A stretch of 64,000 nucleotides of DNA from Alloboseaceae bacterium BT-24-1 (GCA_025846845.1 JAOYTL010000006.1:186001-250000), one strand, 5' to 3'. Positions 42,766-52,201 are shown, counted from the stretch's first letter. Made by a program: numbers and translations. Notes: generated by a model from the letters alone, not told the origin.

Positions 42766-43794
42766 CTATTTTTTTGAGCGGGCGAAGACCGGCACCTGGA
42801 AGCGCCGGCGGTAGGCGCCCGGCGTCATCCCGGTCACGCGTTTGAACAGCCGGCGGAAGAAGGCAGCGTCCTCATAGCCGACCTTCCAGCTGATCTCGTC
42901 GGCCGGCGCGTCGGTGCGTTCGAGCCGACGCTTGGCGTCCTCGATCCGCAGGCGCTGAACGTAGTCGATCGGTGCGAAGCCTGTCGCCTCTGTGAAGCGC
43001 CGCTTGAACGTGCGCTCGGCGAGCCCCGAACGGCGCACCATTTCCTCGACGGGGCTCGCGACGGAGAAATGCGCCGCGAGCCAGGATTGCGTGTCCGCAA
43101 TAACGGCGTCGCCATGATCTGTCCGGCCCTGGAAGACGATATAGGGGGCGAGCCCGTCATGGTGCCATTGCAGCGCAAAGGAGCGCGCCACGGTCTGCGC
43201 TGCCGTAGCGCCGACGTAGCGGGCGATCAGATAGAGCACGAGGTCGTGCCAGGTCATCGAGGCGCCTGAGGTGATCAGTTCCTCGCGCGCGCCCGAGATC
43301 ACCAGCACGCGATCGGGCCGCAGCGGCACGCGCGGGAACGCACGCGAAAACGGGTCGGCGTAAGCCCAGTGGACGGTCGTCTCCTGGCCGTCGAACAGGC
43401 CGGTCTCGGCGAGCAGGAACACGCCCGAGCAGGCCGAGCAGAGCAGCGCGCCCTCGGCATGCATGCGCCGAGCCCAATCGACGATTTCGGGATAGCGGCC
43501 GGGCGTCCAGCCATCGGGCCCAAGCAGGACCGACGGCACGATGATGATGTCCGTCGCCGCAACCTCCAAGACCGCCCGCCGGGCCTCCACAGGCAGGCCG
43601 CTGGCCAGCGCCACGCTGCCGCGCTCGGCGGCAACGATCTCGACCGTGAAAGGCGGCTCCTCAGGGAGCGTCGGCTCGGCGCGGCCGAGCATGCGGAACG
43701 CGCCCAGCACGTCGTAGATGCCGCTCAGCGTCGATATGACCGCGTCGGGAATGGCGACCAAGCTGACGTGCAGCGGTCGTGTCGTCGCTGACAT
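42766..43794 (-). CDS. GlxA-family AraC-type transcriptional regulator
   Basis: A 342-residue regulator from ATG 43794. The N-terminal DJ-1/PfpI-like domain (about residues 10-190) keeps a cysteine at the elbow (LLCSACSGVFLLAETG). The C-terminal AraC double helix-turn-helix (about 225-330) has RSGLAERTFKRRFTEATG and VGYEDAAFFRRLFKRVTG. GlxA-type proteins usually regulate catabolic genes and sense small ligands. The divergent methyltransferase gene at 43922 is the natural target. Confidence 0.93.
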   Translation of the reverse strand: MSATTRPLHVSLVAIPDAVISTLSGIYDVLGAFRMLGRAEPTLPEEPPFTVEIVAAERGSVALASGLPVEARRAVLEVAATDIIIVPSVLLGPDGWTPGRYPEIVDWARRMHAEGALLCSACSGVFLLAETGLFDGQETTVHWAYADPFSRAFPRVPLRPDRVLVISGAREELITSGASMTWHDLVLYLIARYVGATAAQTVARSFALQWHHDGLAPYIVFQGRTDHGDAVIADTQSWLAAHFSVASPVEEMVRRSGLAERTFKRRFTEATGFAPIDYVQRLRIEDAKRRLERTDAPADEISWKVGYEDAAFFRRLFKRVTGMTPGAYRRRFQVPVFARSKK

Positions 43795-43921
43795 TCGAGG
43801 GTCTCCTGGCACGAACGAACCGTCGCTGGCCGGTCTCGCACTCCCACGCCGACTGGCCAATCGCCATCCTGCTTTCAACACTCGGCGCAACGGGCGCGAG
43901 AATACAAGAATGGAGTGAACA

Positions 43922-44980
43922 ATGACCGTCAACCAACAGAAGCTCGACACGCTTGTCGGGCGCCTGATCGGAGAGATTTCAGCCGGCTATGGCGGTGTCA
44001 TGGTGGGCCTCGGCGACAAGCTCGGCCTTTACAAAGCCATGTCCGGCGCCGGACCCTTGAGCTCACAGGAGGTTGCCAGGCGCAGCGGCTGCGCGGAGCG
44101 CTACGTTCGTGAGTGGCTCAATTCCCAGGTCGCCGGCGGCTATATCGACTATCACTCGATATCCAGGACCTACGAACTGGCGCCGGAGCAGGCAGCGGTC
44201 CTTGCTGACGATCTGAGCCCGGTTTTCCTGCCCCACGCCTGGCAGATCGTTGCGTCGATGTGGGCCGACGAACCCAAGACGCTTGCTGCGTTCAAATCGG
44301 GCAACGGCGTAAGCTGGGGTGAGCATGATGAGCGGCTCTTCTGCGGCATCGCCGCATTCTATCGGAACGCCTCCAGCGCGAACCTCGTCAAGGAGTGGCT
44401 CCCGATGCTCTCGGGCGTGACGGCCAAGCTTGAGAAGGGCGCTATGGTCGCAGACGTTGGCTGCGGGCATGGCCATTCGACCGTCGTGATGGCGAAGGCC
44501 TTCCCCGAGAGCAGGTTCTGGGGCTTCGACACGCACGAGGGATCGATCGAGATCGCCCGCCGCGTGGCGCATGCGGCCGGTGTCGAGGATCGCGTCAGAT
44601 TCGAGGTCGCGAAGGCAGATACCTATGCCAGGCGCGGCTACGATCTCGTCTGCTTCTTTGACTGCCTGCATGACATGGGCCGGCCGGTCGAAGCGGTGCG
44701 CTATGCTGCGACGGCGATGGCCGAGGACGGCACGCTGATGCTGATCGAGCCGTTCGCTGGGGATCGTGTCGAGGACAATATCAATCCGATCGGCCGGCTC
44801 TATTATGCTGGATCGACGACCATGTGCTGCGCGCACGCGATATCGGAGAACGGCACCCACGTTCTTGGCGCCCAAGCGGGTCCGAACCAGCTTGAGGCGA
44901 TCCTGCAATCAGCCGGACTCAACACGGTGCGCAGGGCGGTCGAGACGCCGTTCAATCTGATCATCGAGGCTCGACGGTAA
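43922..44980 (+). CDS. class I SAM-dependent methyltransferase with winged-helix N-terminus
   Basis: A 352-residue protein. Residues about 20-90 form a winged-helix dimerisation domain (LSSQEVARRSGCAERYVREWL), as in O-methyltransferase-like proteins of the Rv2258c type. The SAM motif I is MVADVGCGHGHSTVV at about 175-189, followed by FWGFDTHEGSI. The substrate is unknown and no biosynthetic cluster is adjacent. It is divergent from the GlxA-type regulator and is followed by a 16-bp perfect hairpin. Confidence 0.88.
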   Translation: MTVNQQKLDTLVGRLIGEISAGYGGVMVGLGDKLGLYKAMSGAGPLSSQEVARRSGCAERYVREWLNSQVAGGYIDYHSISRTYELAPEQAAVLADDLSPVFLPHAWQIVASMWADEPKTLAAFKSGNGVSWGEHDERLFCGIAAFYRNASSANLVKEWLPMLSGVTAKLEKGAMVADVGCGHGHSTVVMAKAFPESRFWGFDTHEGSIEIARRVAHAAGVEDRVRFEVAKADTYARRGYDLVCFFDCLHDMGRPVEAVRYAATAMAEDGTLMLIEPFAGDRVEDNINPIGRLYYAGSTTMCCAHAISENGTHVLGAQAGPNQLEAILQSAGLNTVRRAVETPFNLIIEARR

Positions 44981-44989
44981 CCCAAATTG

Positions 44990-45029
44990 CCGGATGCTCG
45001 GGGAGGCACACGGCTCCCCGAGCATCCGG
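44990..45029. terminator. 16-bp perfect hairpin between convergent genes
   Basis: CCGGATGCTCGGGGAG pairs without a mismatch with CTCCCCGAGCATCCGG around an 8-nt loop, ten bases after the methyltransferase stop. It could serve both the methyltransferase and the convergent Cache gene as a bidirectional terminator. It lacks a T-tract on either strand. Confidence 0.7.
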
Positions 45030-45054
45030 AAGGAGTCGGCCTCGCGCCAGCAGC

Positions 45055-45086
45055 TGACGTTCGTACGCTGTCCAGAAGCGGACGTT
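45055..45086 (+). repeat. dispersed 32-nt intergenic element, copy 8
   Basis: TGACGTTCG at the left, CCAGAAGCGGACGTT at the right. The frame reads RQQLTFVRCPEADV, closest to the consensus of the nine copies. It lies between the hairpin and the Cache gene. Confidence 0.65.
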
Positions 45087-45133
45087 CAACGTGTCGAACG
45101 TGACGTTGCGTCCGCGAGCATCATCAACGGAGC

Positions 45134-46228
45134 CTATTGGCGATTCCGTCCAATTGCGGTCCAAAGTCGCGATTGCAAGCGAACAAGCGCACTACTTAGA
45201 CGCTCAGCTTCGGCATATCGGGTTTCGGCGTAAGGCGCTTTCGGCTCGGCGTCGGAAACCATGGCCTCCGAGCTTGCCGCCAGACGCCGCAGCGGAGTCG
45301 CAATCCATGCGGCTCCGAGGAACAACAGAACGAGCGCAACGAGCGCGCCTGCGCCAAGTGTGCTCCAGAAGCTGCGCACGAGCTCGCGCGTTGGTCCAAG
45401 TGCCCCATCGATATCTTGCCGGATCAACAGCGACCAGCCGAAGCTCGGCAAATCTGCATGGCCGATCGTCGGCATGACCACCGTGATGTAATCCTTGCCG
45501 TCGGGCCAGCGCTCGTCGAGCACGGCGGACGAGACGCGATTGGCCGCTTGGGCGGAGCCGATTTCGAGGGTCTTGTTGAGCAGATCCGGTGGGCCATAGA
45601 GGACGACTCGGTCGCGCGATAGGAGCAGCACGTCGATTCCAGGCGCCTGCAGGCTGGCGAGGTTTTCCTGTACCCAGCGCCAGTCGAGATGGGCTCCGAG
45701 CACGCCGTCAGGCGGTCCTTCTCCTCGTCTCAAGGGAGCGGCGAAATCGATGAAGCGATAAGGTTCGGGGGTTGCGGGGAGAAGCTTTGCCAGCAGCTGC
45801 GCCTCATGCACGTCGATTGCCGTCGGTCCCGTCAATCCACGCCGGAACCAGGGACGCTGCGCAACGCTCTCTCCCTGGAGCATCCCGCTGAGGGATACGA
45901 GCACGCGTCCTTGGACGTCTGTCACGCCGATCCAGGAGTAGCGGCGGTCGAGCCGGCCGATAAAGTCGATATCGCGACGGACCCCGTCAAGGTCGGCCAT
46001 GTTGACGCTTCGTGAAAGCGTTTCCACCTCCTGCCAAAGCTGATGCAGGCGCCGCGCAAACAGTGACGCACTAAGTTCACCGCGTGCGGTCAGCTTCTCG
46101 ACCTGCATGGCCTCGGCGCGCCGTTGCAATGCGCCGGTATAGAGCGAACCGGCGATCAGGGCGGGCACGAGCATCAGTGCAGCCCCTCCCACAAAGACCA
46201 GCGTGCGCAGGCTCAGGCGGTTCGACAT
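45134..46228 (-). CDS. orphan Cache-domain membrane sensor without output domain
   Basis: A 364-residue protein with an N-terminal signal anchor (TLVFVGGAALMLVPALIAG, about 9-27), a periplasmic sensor of dCache type (RYSWIGVTDVQGRVLVSLSG, then a second fold), and a second membrane helix near residue 300 (GAGALVALVLLFLGAAWI). The cytoplasmic remainder is about 50 residues, of which the first part looks like a HAMP linker, and no kinase, GGDEF, EAL or methyl-accepting domain follows. It starts 12 bases after the glycosyltransferase stop, so it belongs to that operon and may modulate the synthase directly. Truncation of a longer sensor is possible. Confidence 0.8.
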   Translation of the reverse strand: MSNRLSLRTLVFVGGAALMLVPALIAGSLYTGALQRRAEAMQVEKLTARGELSASLFARRLHQLWQEVETLSRSVNMADLDGVRRDIDFIGRLDRRYSWIGVTDVQGRVLVSLSGMLQGESVAQRPWFRRGLTGPTAIDVHEAQLLAKLLPATPEPYRFIDFAAPLRRGEGPPDGVLGAHLDWRWVQENLASLQAPGIDVLLLSRDRVVLYGPPDLLNKTLEIGSAQAANRVSSAVLDERWPDGKDYITVVMPTIGHADLPSFGWSLLIRQDIDGALGPTRELVRSFWSTLGAGALVALVLLFLGAAWIATPLRRLAASSEAMVSDAEPKAPYAETRYAEAERLSSALVRLQSRLWTAIGRNRQ

Positions 46229-46240
46229 AGATGGTCTCCG

Positions 46241-48211
46241 TCAGCGTGTCAGGCTTCGTGCGAGCTCTCGGACCATAAGCCCGATATCGCCGCGATCCGT
46301 CCCTGGCATCGCGTGGCCGGTATGCAGTTTCGCGATGATGCGGTCGCGCTGATCGGGCGTCGGATCGAGTTTGACCTGGTAGCCATCAGGCGTCGATGCC
46401 GCCACATGAGCAGCGATTTCGCCGACCAACGGCAGGGTCACGGTGCCGGCTGTGCCTGCTTCGAGCCCGGATGGACCGCTGATACGGGCCCCCTCGACGC
46501 CAAGATTGATCAACCAACCGCGCTGCTCGTTGCCGCTGAAGCGCACCGTCACAGGCTGGACGACTTGCCGAAGCGGGCTGCTGATACGCGGCTGCTCGAT
46601 GCAGGCAGCGATGGCGACGAGCAGGACGAGCAAGTTGTAGACCGTCCAGAACAGGACGACGACCGTACCGTCGCTGGCCGCTCCCGCGTGATTGAAGGTG
46701 AAGTCGGAAGTGAGTGGCGCCAGCAATCCCCCGACGGTCAAGCCGAAGAAGAGCAGGAAAGGCCACATCAGCGGCCATTGCACAATGACTTTGGTCCGAT
46801 CGCCGCCCTTTGCAGTAACGGAGAACTTGTGAGGTCCCTTGGTCAGGAGGCCGAGCGCGGCAGCGCGCATGATCGGCCAGGCGGCAACGAGCTGCGCCAC
46901 ATCGTTCAGGATCGGGATGAACAAGCCCTTGGAAAGCCAGTTCAACACCGCCATGACAGCGATGTAATAGGGAATATAATAGGAGACGATATCGACGACG
47001 GATGCGTTCACTACCATTACGCCGAAATACCAGTACAGCAGCGGGAAGATCAGGCTGGCGAGGCGGAACGAGAAGGTCGTCGTCCAGTAGAGCAGCGAGT
47101 CGAAGATGCTGAGGCGCTGCATGAAGCTCAGCCCGTGCGTTCCGAATGGGTTGTAGACGTTCCGGGCGATCTGCATCATGCCCAGGCACCAGCGGCCGCG
47201 CTGAACAATGTATTCCTGCAGTCCCTCGGGCGCGAGGCCTTCGGTCAAGGGCTCGTTGAGATAAACAGTTTTCCAGCCGTGCTCTGACAGCCTGAGTGTC
47301 AGCAGGAAATCCTCGGTGACGCTTTCGGTGGGCAGGCCGCCAATCGCCTCGACGGCGGCGATGCGCACCATGGAGGAGGTTCCGCAGCAGACAGCGATGC
47401 CCCAGGCATCGCGCGCCGGCTCGACATTGTCGAAGAAATGTCGCTGCTCATCCGGATAGGCGGAGGTGACGCCGAGATTGTGCTGGATCGGGTCGGGGTT
47501 GAAGAAGTGCTGCGGGGTCTGGACCAGACCCACCTGCGGGTCATGAAACAGGGCCAGGGCTCGTTCGACGAAGTCGAGATGCGGGACGAAATCGGCATCC
47601 AGCACCGCCGCGAACTGCGGGCGGTCACGATCCTTGGCCCGCTGCCTGAGGGCATAATTGATATTGCCCGCCTTCGCGTGAGCATTATCCGGCCTTGCAA
47701 AATAGCCGATGCCATGCCGTTCGCACGTCTCGCGCAGCCAACCCCGCTTTCCGTCATCAAGGACGAAAACGCGCAAGCCGGGCAAACCGAGCGCCTTGGC
47801 GCCGACGATGGTACGCTCCAGGACCTCAAGCTGCTCGTTATAGGTGGCGATGTAGATGTCGACCCTCGGTGGCGGACCCGGCCGCCACCACTTGGCATGC
47901 CGATCGACCTCGGCGCTGCGCTCCTTCACTCGCGACAGGATCAAGAAGGCGAAGCTGGAAGACAGCACGGTCAGCCCTTCCAGAGCGGCGAAGCCCCAGC
48001 TGAAGAAGGCGTCCCACGTCCAAGCGAGCGGCGCGAGGGTCTCGGCGAAGCGCCAGAACAGATAACGCCAGGCAAGCAAGATGGCGCCGCCGAGCACGAC
48101 CGACCGCCAGAACCAGCTCCTGGGATCGAGCCAAGGCAGGACAACGAGCTTCAGCCCCATAACGATCGCCGCGCCAGAACAAGCTGCAAGCAGAGGCGGC
48201 AGCGTCAGCAT
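46241..48211 (-). CDS. GT2 family processive beta-glucan synthase (BcsA/CrdS/BgsA-like)
   Basis: A 656-residue membrane glycosyltransferase from ATG 48211, which shares a base with the preceding stop (TGATG). Catalytic elements are in order: LDDG at about 151-154, DAD at 205-207, the TED at 299-301 and QRGRW at 337-341, with FFNPDP near 236. Two or three helices precede and four follow the catalytic core. The C-terminal 80 residues resemble a PilZ domain, but the arginine motif is irregular and the DxSxxG box reads NLGVEG. With the HlyD-like partner this matches bgsBA-type mixed-linkage beta-glucan or curdlan-type systems more than bcsAB cellulose loci. The product is inferred. Confidence 0.82.
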   Translation of the reverse strand: MLTLPPLLAACSGAAIVMGLKLVVLPWLDPRSWFWRSVVLGGAILLAWRYLFWRFAETLAPLAWTWDAFFSWGFAALEGLTVLSSSFAFLILSRVKERSAEVDRHAKWWRPGPPPRVDIYIATYNEQLEVLERTIVGAKALGLPGLRVFVLDDGKRGWLRETCERHGIGYFARPDNAHAKAGNINYALRQRAKDRDRPQFAAVLDADFVPHLDFVERALALFHDPQVGLVQTPQHFFNPDPIQHNLGVTSAYPDEQRHFFDNVEPARDAWGIAVCCGTSSMVRIAAVEAIGGLPTESVTEDFLLTLRLSEHGWKTVYLNEPLTEGLAPEGLQEYIVQRGRWCLGMMQIARNVYNPFGTHGLSFMQRLSIFDSLLYWTTTFSFRLASLIFPLLYWYFGVMVVNASVVDIVSYYIPYYIAVMAVLNWLSKGLFIPILNDVAQLVAAWPIMRAAALGLLTKGPHKFSVTAKGGDRTKVIVQWPLMWPFLLFFGLTVGGLLAPLTSDFTFNHAGAASDGTVVVLFWTVYNLLVLLVAIAACIEQPRISSPLRQVVQPVTVRFSGNEQRGWLINLGVEGARISGPSGLEAGTAGTVTLPLVGEIAAHVAASTPDGYQVKLDPTPDQRDRIIAKLHTGHAMPGTDRGDIGLMVRELARSLTR

Positions 48212-49416
48212 CAGAGACCGTAGCGTGTGAGGAATCGTCGGATCGCCGACAGCGGACCGGCGGTGAAGATCACCCGCCCGGTGCGGCCGATTGCACAAGA
48301 CAAGTCCGGCTGCTGCGTCAGACCCGGAACGCTAAGCGTCACATCGAAGCGCTTGAGGTGCTCGGCGCTGGGCCCGACGGCAAGATTGGCATACAGTTGC
48401 GCCGCGCCAGAACCGCCGAGCCGTGTAATCGTGGCGTCGAACACCCGTTGATCGCCAAACAGCCGGAATTGGGCGGGCGCTCCGATCGACAGTTTATCGT
48501 AGAGGGCTTCCGTTACGCTCGCAGTTACGATCAGGCCGTTGCAGTCGACGAGCTTGACCAGATCCTGGCCGCGTCGCGCATATTCGCCGTCGTCGACGAG
48601 GAGGTCCCAGGCCATCCCATCGATCCGAGCCGCCAGTGTGCTGGAAGTCAACCGGTTGACGCGCACGCGCTCGGCCTGGATTTGCCGCTCGAATTGCACC
48701 ACGCGTGCCTCGATCTGTCGCTGCTCCGAACCCAGCTCCGCGAGCCGCAGATCCAGTTCGCGCACGCGCTGTGATGAAAACGGCGCGTCATTGTAGGAGT
48801 CGCCGATGAAGACGCCGCTGCGCGCCGAGGCGAGTTCCGTGGCGAGATAGTTCGCCCGCTGACGAGCGCTCTCTAGGTCCTGCTGCGCCACGTCATGGGC
48901 TGCGCGGGCCCGCTCGAGATTAGCAGCCGTCTGGACGCCGCGATCATTCAGCTCATTGGCTCGCTTGAGCGCGCTATCTGCCTCGCGTAACCGCGCCATT
49001 GCCGCGTCCTGAGACGCTTTTGCTTCTGCGATGCGCGCCTCGATCTGGCTGACCCGGCCACGCTGATAGTCGCCAAGCTGCGCGGCGAAGCCCGTGCGGG
49101 CTTCTCCCAGTACAGTGCGCTGCGATGCAACGCGCTGCAGCTCGATTTTCTGATGGTCCCGGTCGCGCTCCAAGTCGATTAGCCGGGCTGTGTCGAAGCG
49201 CTCATCGGCAATTTCCGCAACGAGCTCTCCTGCCTTGACGCGCGCTCCGATGCTGCGGACTGCCAGCCGAACCTGTCCTTCGATCGGCGCACGAACGACA
49301 TTGATGCGGGCATTCACCGTGGCGTCAGCAGACGTTCCGGCAAGATGCTCACCGATCAGGACATAAAGGCCGCCCAGCAGAAGGAAGACACCCAAGCCGA
49401 TACGTAGAAGCTTCAT
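48211..49416 (-). CDS. HlyD-family membrane fusion protein (exopolysaccharide export)
   Basis: A 401-residue protein with one N-terminal membrane helix (LLRIGLGVFLLLGGLYVLIG), a split biotinyl-lipoyl domain (RAPIEGQVRLAVRSIGARVKAGE and RIDGMAWDLLVDDGEYARRGQ) and a long central coiled coil at about residues 85-260. It is the first gene of the operon; the next gene starts on its stop codon. In bgsBA-type beta-glucan loci such a fusion protein accompanies the GT2 synthase for polymer passage through the periplasm. No outer-membrane partner is encoded here. Confidence 0.87.
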   Translation of the reverse strand: MKLLRIGLGVFLLLGGLYVLIGEHLAGTSADATVNARINVVRAPIEGQVRLAVRSIGARVKAGELVAEIADERFDTARLIDLERDRDHQKIELQRVASQRTVLGEARTGFAAQLGDYQRGRVSQIEARIAEAKASQDAAMARLREADSALKRANELNDRGVQTAANLERARAAHDVAQQDLESARQRANYLATELASARSGVFIGDSYNDAPFSSQRVRELDLRLAELGSEQRQIEARVVQFERQIQAERVRVNRLTSSTLAARIDGMAWDLLVDDGEYARRGQDLVKLVDCNGLIVTASVTEALYDKLSIGAPAQFRLFGDQRVFDATITRLGGSGAAQLYANLAVGPSAEHLKRFDVTLSVPGLTQQPDLSCAIGRTGRVIFTAGPLSAIRRFLTRYGL

Positions 49417-49559
49417 AGACCGCCTTTTCCGTCATCTCCGACACTGGAGCCGGTCACTCCTTGCCAGAATGTTAATGGAGCAGACGGCATAACCGGCCGC
49501 CAACCTTTCACCTTGGCGCGATCGGGTTCGTTAGCTCAACTGAAGCCGAACCAGCCAAT

Positions 49560-50771
49560 CTAATAAAACAGCTCTTGTAGCGGCTGGGGGCGCCCAAGCA
49601 GGTACCCTTGTCCGTACTGAAAGCCGAGGTCTCTGAGCGTCTCAAATTCTCCTTCATTCTCGATTCCTTCAGCGACCAGAACTGTATTCGTTCGCCGGGC
49701 GAACTCTCCCAGCGCGGCTGCCATAGCCCTACGTACCGGATCGCGATGGACGTCTCGGGTTAAGCTGATATCAAACTTGATGATATCTGGCTGCATATCC
49801 AGAATGTGACGCATACTGGAATAGCCCGCGCCGGCATCGTCTATGGCGACCCGCATTCCGCGTGCCCGTAGCGGTGCTAAAGCTTGAAGGATCGGGCCAT
49901 AATCCGCGATCGGCACGTGTTCGGTGATTTCGATGACAATACGCCCGGGATGAAAACCCGAAAGAGCCTCTGCGACGGGTGCGCTCGTCAGAGTATCCGG
50001 CGATACGTTGATGCTAATGCTTAAAGGTGCGGGCAAATTGGAGCAGGCATTTATGGCCTTCTGCGCAACCAGCAGCTCCAGCTCCGAGCCAATGGCAACC
50101 TCGTGGGCCTCAGCAAACCATTGGTCCGGCGGGCGGTGAGGTCCAGTCGTGAACCTGGCCAAGCACTCGACGCCGACAAGCGATCTGCCCGCTAGCTGCC
50201 GGATCGGCTGGAAGACGACTTGCGGATCCCCTTTCGCGATGGCCCCGCTGATTTTCTTCAAAGATGCACGACGTTCGATATCAACCTTCACATCAGCGGC
50301 GATGTCGGCGGCCAGGACATGTCCGAACGTCCGGAGCAAATCCAGATCGCGCTGACCGAGCTCCGGCCTGGGCCGATGGCTGAAACAGCAAAAGGTCCCA
50401 AAAATGCGGCCATCTTCCAGCTTGATCGGCACGCTCAGATGTGCGCCGATCGGAATGGAAGCGGTTTCAGGTATTGAGCGGGCCAGTTCCAGCTTGCGAG
50501 TGTCGGCAATCAGCTCAGGCAGTGCCCCGCTGACGACATGCCGGCAGTATCCTGATGCGAGAGGAATAATGTCACCCGCCTTAAGAGGCGCGTTGCGATC
50601 GGCGCAATCGACATTTCGGAAGATGCGGTTTGACCCGAGGAATTCTGCCACGAACGCCACATCCATATGCAAGTGCAAGCGGATCGCGTGCAGTATCCGG
50701 TCGATGTTTTCCGCGATATGCGGCGAGATCACCGTCGGTGCCAGGCTCCAATGAGAAACGTGCGTTAACAT
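49560..50771 (-). CDS. GAF-EAL domain c-di-GMP phosphodiesterase
   Basis: A 403-residue protein: GAF domain at about residues 15-160 (IPLASGYCRHVVSGALPELIAD) and EAL domain at about 175-400. The signature reads ECLARF rather than EALLRW. The metal and catalytic motifs are otherwise recognisable: NVSPDTL, ITEHV, the DDAGAGYSSM loop (usually DDFG), KFDISL, AEGIEN and QGYLLGRP. It is probably an active phosphodiesterase, though the DDFG change could alter it. It lies next to the beta-glucan operon on the same strand with a 143-base gap and could lower c-di-GMP near that synthase. Confidence 0.87.
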   Translation of the reverse strand: MLTHVSHWSLAPTVISPHIAENIDRILHAIRLHLHMDVAFVAEFLGSNRIFRNVDCADRNAPLKAGDIIPLASGYCRHVVSGALPELIADTRKLELARSIPETASIPIGAHLSVPIKLEDGRIFGTFCCFSHRPRPELGQRDLDLLRTFGHVLAADIAADVKVDIERRASLKKISGAIAKGDPQVVFQPIRQLAGRSLVGVECLARFTTGPHRPPDQWFAEAHEVAIGSELELLVAQKAINACSNLPAPLSISINVSPDTLTSAPVAEALSGFHPGRIVIEITEHVPIADYGPILQALAPLRARGMRVAIDDAGAGYSSMRHILDMQPDIIKFDISLTRDVHRDPVRRAMAAALGEFARRTNTVLVAEGIENEGEFETLRDLGFQYGQGYLLGRPQPLQELFY

Positions 50772-51160
50772 GTTGCCTCGAGCATGTGCAGGCTGCGGCT
50801 GAGGAGAATCCTCGCGTATCTTGGGAGCAGCTTCTTATTGTGTAGTAAAGTGGTTGTGATCCACTTCGTGTTATCGCCGCGGCCGCCAGCCCCTTGCAGC
50901 AGCAAGCGGAAATTAGTCCGGCCAAGTCGTAAATCACGACCGCTTGGCCGTCGTGGATGAAGCTGCCGGTGTCAAGCGCAGCCGCTTGGGCGGTCATCGA
51001 GGGGAGAAGCGCTCTGTTCGGTCAAAACCGCCGCGTGTGAGACGCGTCAAACCATTTTGCGTTCACCGCTGAGTTGGTGTGGTTATCGGCGAAGGGCGGC
51101 TGATAGCAATTTCCCGCCACCTTTTGCCGAATCATAACGATTTGATGCTGAATTAGCGCC
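50772..51160. other. divergent intergenic region
   Basis: About 390 bases between the GAF-EAL and GAF-PilZ genes, visibly less GC-rich than the flanks. A small hairpin (AAGTGG/CCACTT, 7-nt loop) lies near 50848-50866. A minus-strand frame overlapping the EAL start has no recognisable domain. No gene is supported. Confidence 0.5.
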
Positions 51161-51967
51161 ATGCAGATTCGATACCCTCCGCTGATCTCCGCATGCGAAG
51201 CGGCACGCGAGCAAGCGCGCCTCGACGCACTTGCGCGTTACGACGTGCTCGATACGACTCCGGAGGAATCTTTCGATCGACTGACCCGGCTGGTGAAGGC
51301 CATCTTTAGCGTCTCGATGTCGACGATCTCCTTCCTGGACGGGCACCGGCAGTGGTTCAAGTCGCAGCAGGGCCTGACGATCTGCGAAACCGGGCGGGGG
51401 CCGGCGTTCTGCAATATCGCGATCCAGCAGCCGGCCGCCTTGGTTGTCCAGGATGCAGCATCCGACGAGCGCTTTGCCCGCAACCCCTTCGTCATCGGTG
51501 CGCCCCACATCCGGTTCTACGCCGGGATTCCGCTACGCTCACCGGACGGCCACGCGATCGGAACGTTATGCGCGATTGACCCGCGGCCGAGACAATTCAG
51601 CCAGCAAGACGACGAGATCCTCTCGGATCTCGGCTCGCTTGCGATGGAACTGCTTGAACTCAGGAGACGAGCTTCAGCGGGCAAGAGCGCAGCCGGCGCC
51701 AGTAACACTTCCTTCCCGCCGCCGGCTGAGGGATTCGCGCGCGGCCGCAGCGTTCTGAAGGCAGGTCGCATTGTCTTCAACAACAGCCGGGCGACGGTCA
51801 GCTGCACGGTGCGGCAGCTTTCAGCGGAAAGTGCGGTCGTCCATGTCCTTAACACGGCGAAGATACCCGACAGGGTCGTCCTGCTCGTGGATGCCGACGC
51901 CACATCACGGCTCTGCTCGGTGACAGCTAGGGCAGAGCAGCACCTCGCGCTTTCGTTCGAGAGCTGA
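51161..51967 (+). CDS. GAF domain protein with C-terminal PilZ-like domain
   Basis: A 268-residue protein. Residues about 25-165 are a GAF domain of the type found before diguanylate cyclases (RYDVLDTTPEESFDRLTRLV, FYAGIPLRSPDGHAIGTLC). Residues about 195-268 look like the short alphaproteobacterial PilZ domain (LKAGRIVFNNSRATVSCTVRQLS), but the glycine of the DxSxxG box is a serine, so c-di-GMP binding is uncertain. The combination GAF plus PilZ, without a catalytic domain, suggests a c-di-GMP-linked adaptor. It is divergent from the GAF-EAL gene. Confidence 0.8.
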   Translation: MQIRYPPLISACEAAREQARLDALARYDVLDTTPEESFDRLTRLVKAIFSVSMSTISFLDGHRQWFKSQQGLTICETGRGPAFCNIAIQQPAALVVQDAASDERFARNPFVIGAPHIRFYAGIPLRSPDGHAIGTLCAIDPRPRQFSQQDDEILSDLGSLAMELLELRRRASAGKSAAGASNTSFPPPAEGFARGRSVLKAGRIVFNNSRATVSCTVRQLSAESAVVHVLNTAKIPDRVVLLVDADATSRLCSVTARAEQHLALSFES

Positions 51968-52201
51968 TTCAGCTTAAGCTCATCGCGCGAACCAACGTGC
52001 CCTTCAGGGCTGAAGCTGATCTTGCCAGCTGAAACTGGCCGGTGACTCGGCTTCTTCTGCGTCAACCAGGACAGCTCGCCATCGGCCCGCGTCTCATCTA
52101 GTTGCCAGGCGGCCCGCTGCCGGCGTTGAATCTTGTTAGGTTTGCTAGGGGCCGACCTGCGACCGCCAAGATGCGCTGACATTTTAGCATTCGCGCAGCC
52201 A

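Noticed and set aside
50581..50997. A minus-strand frame upstream of the GAF-EAL gene.
   Set aside because: It overlaps the start of the EAL gene on the same strand in another frame, and shows no domain.
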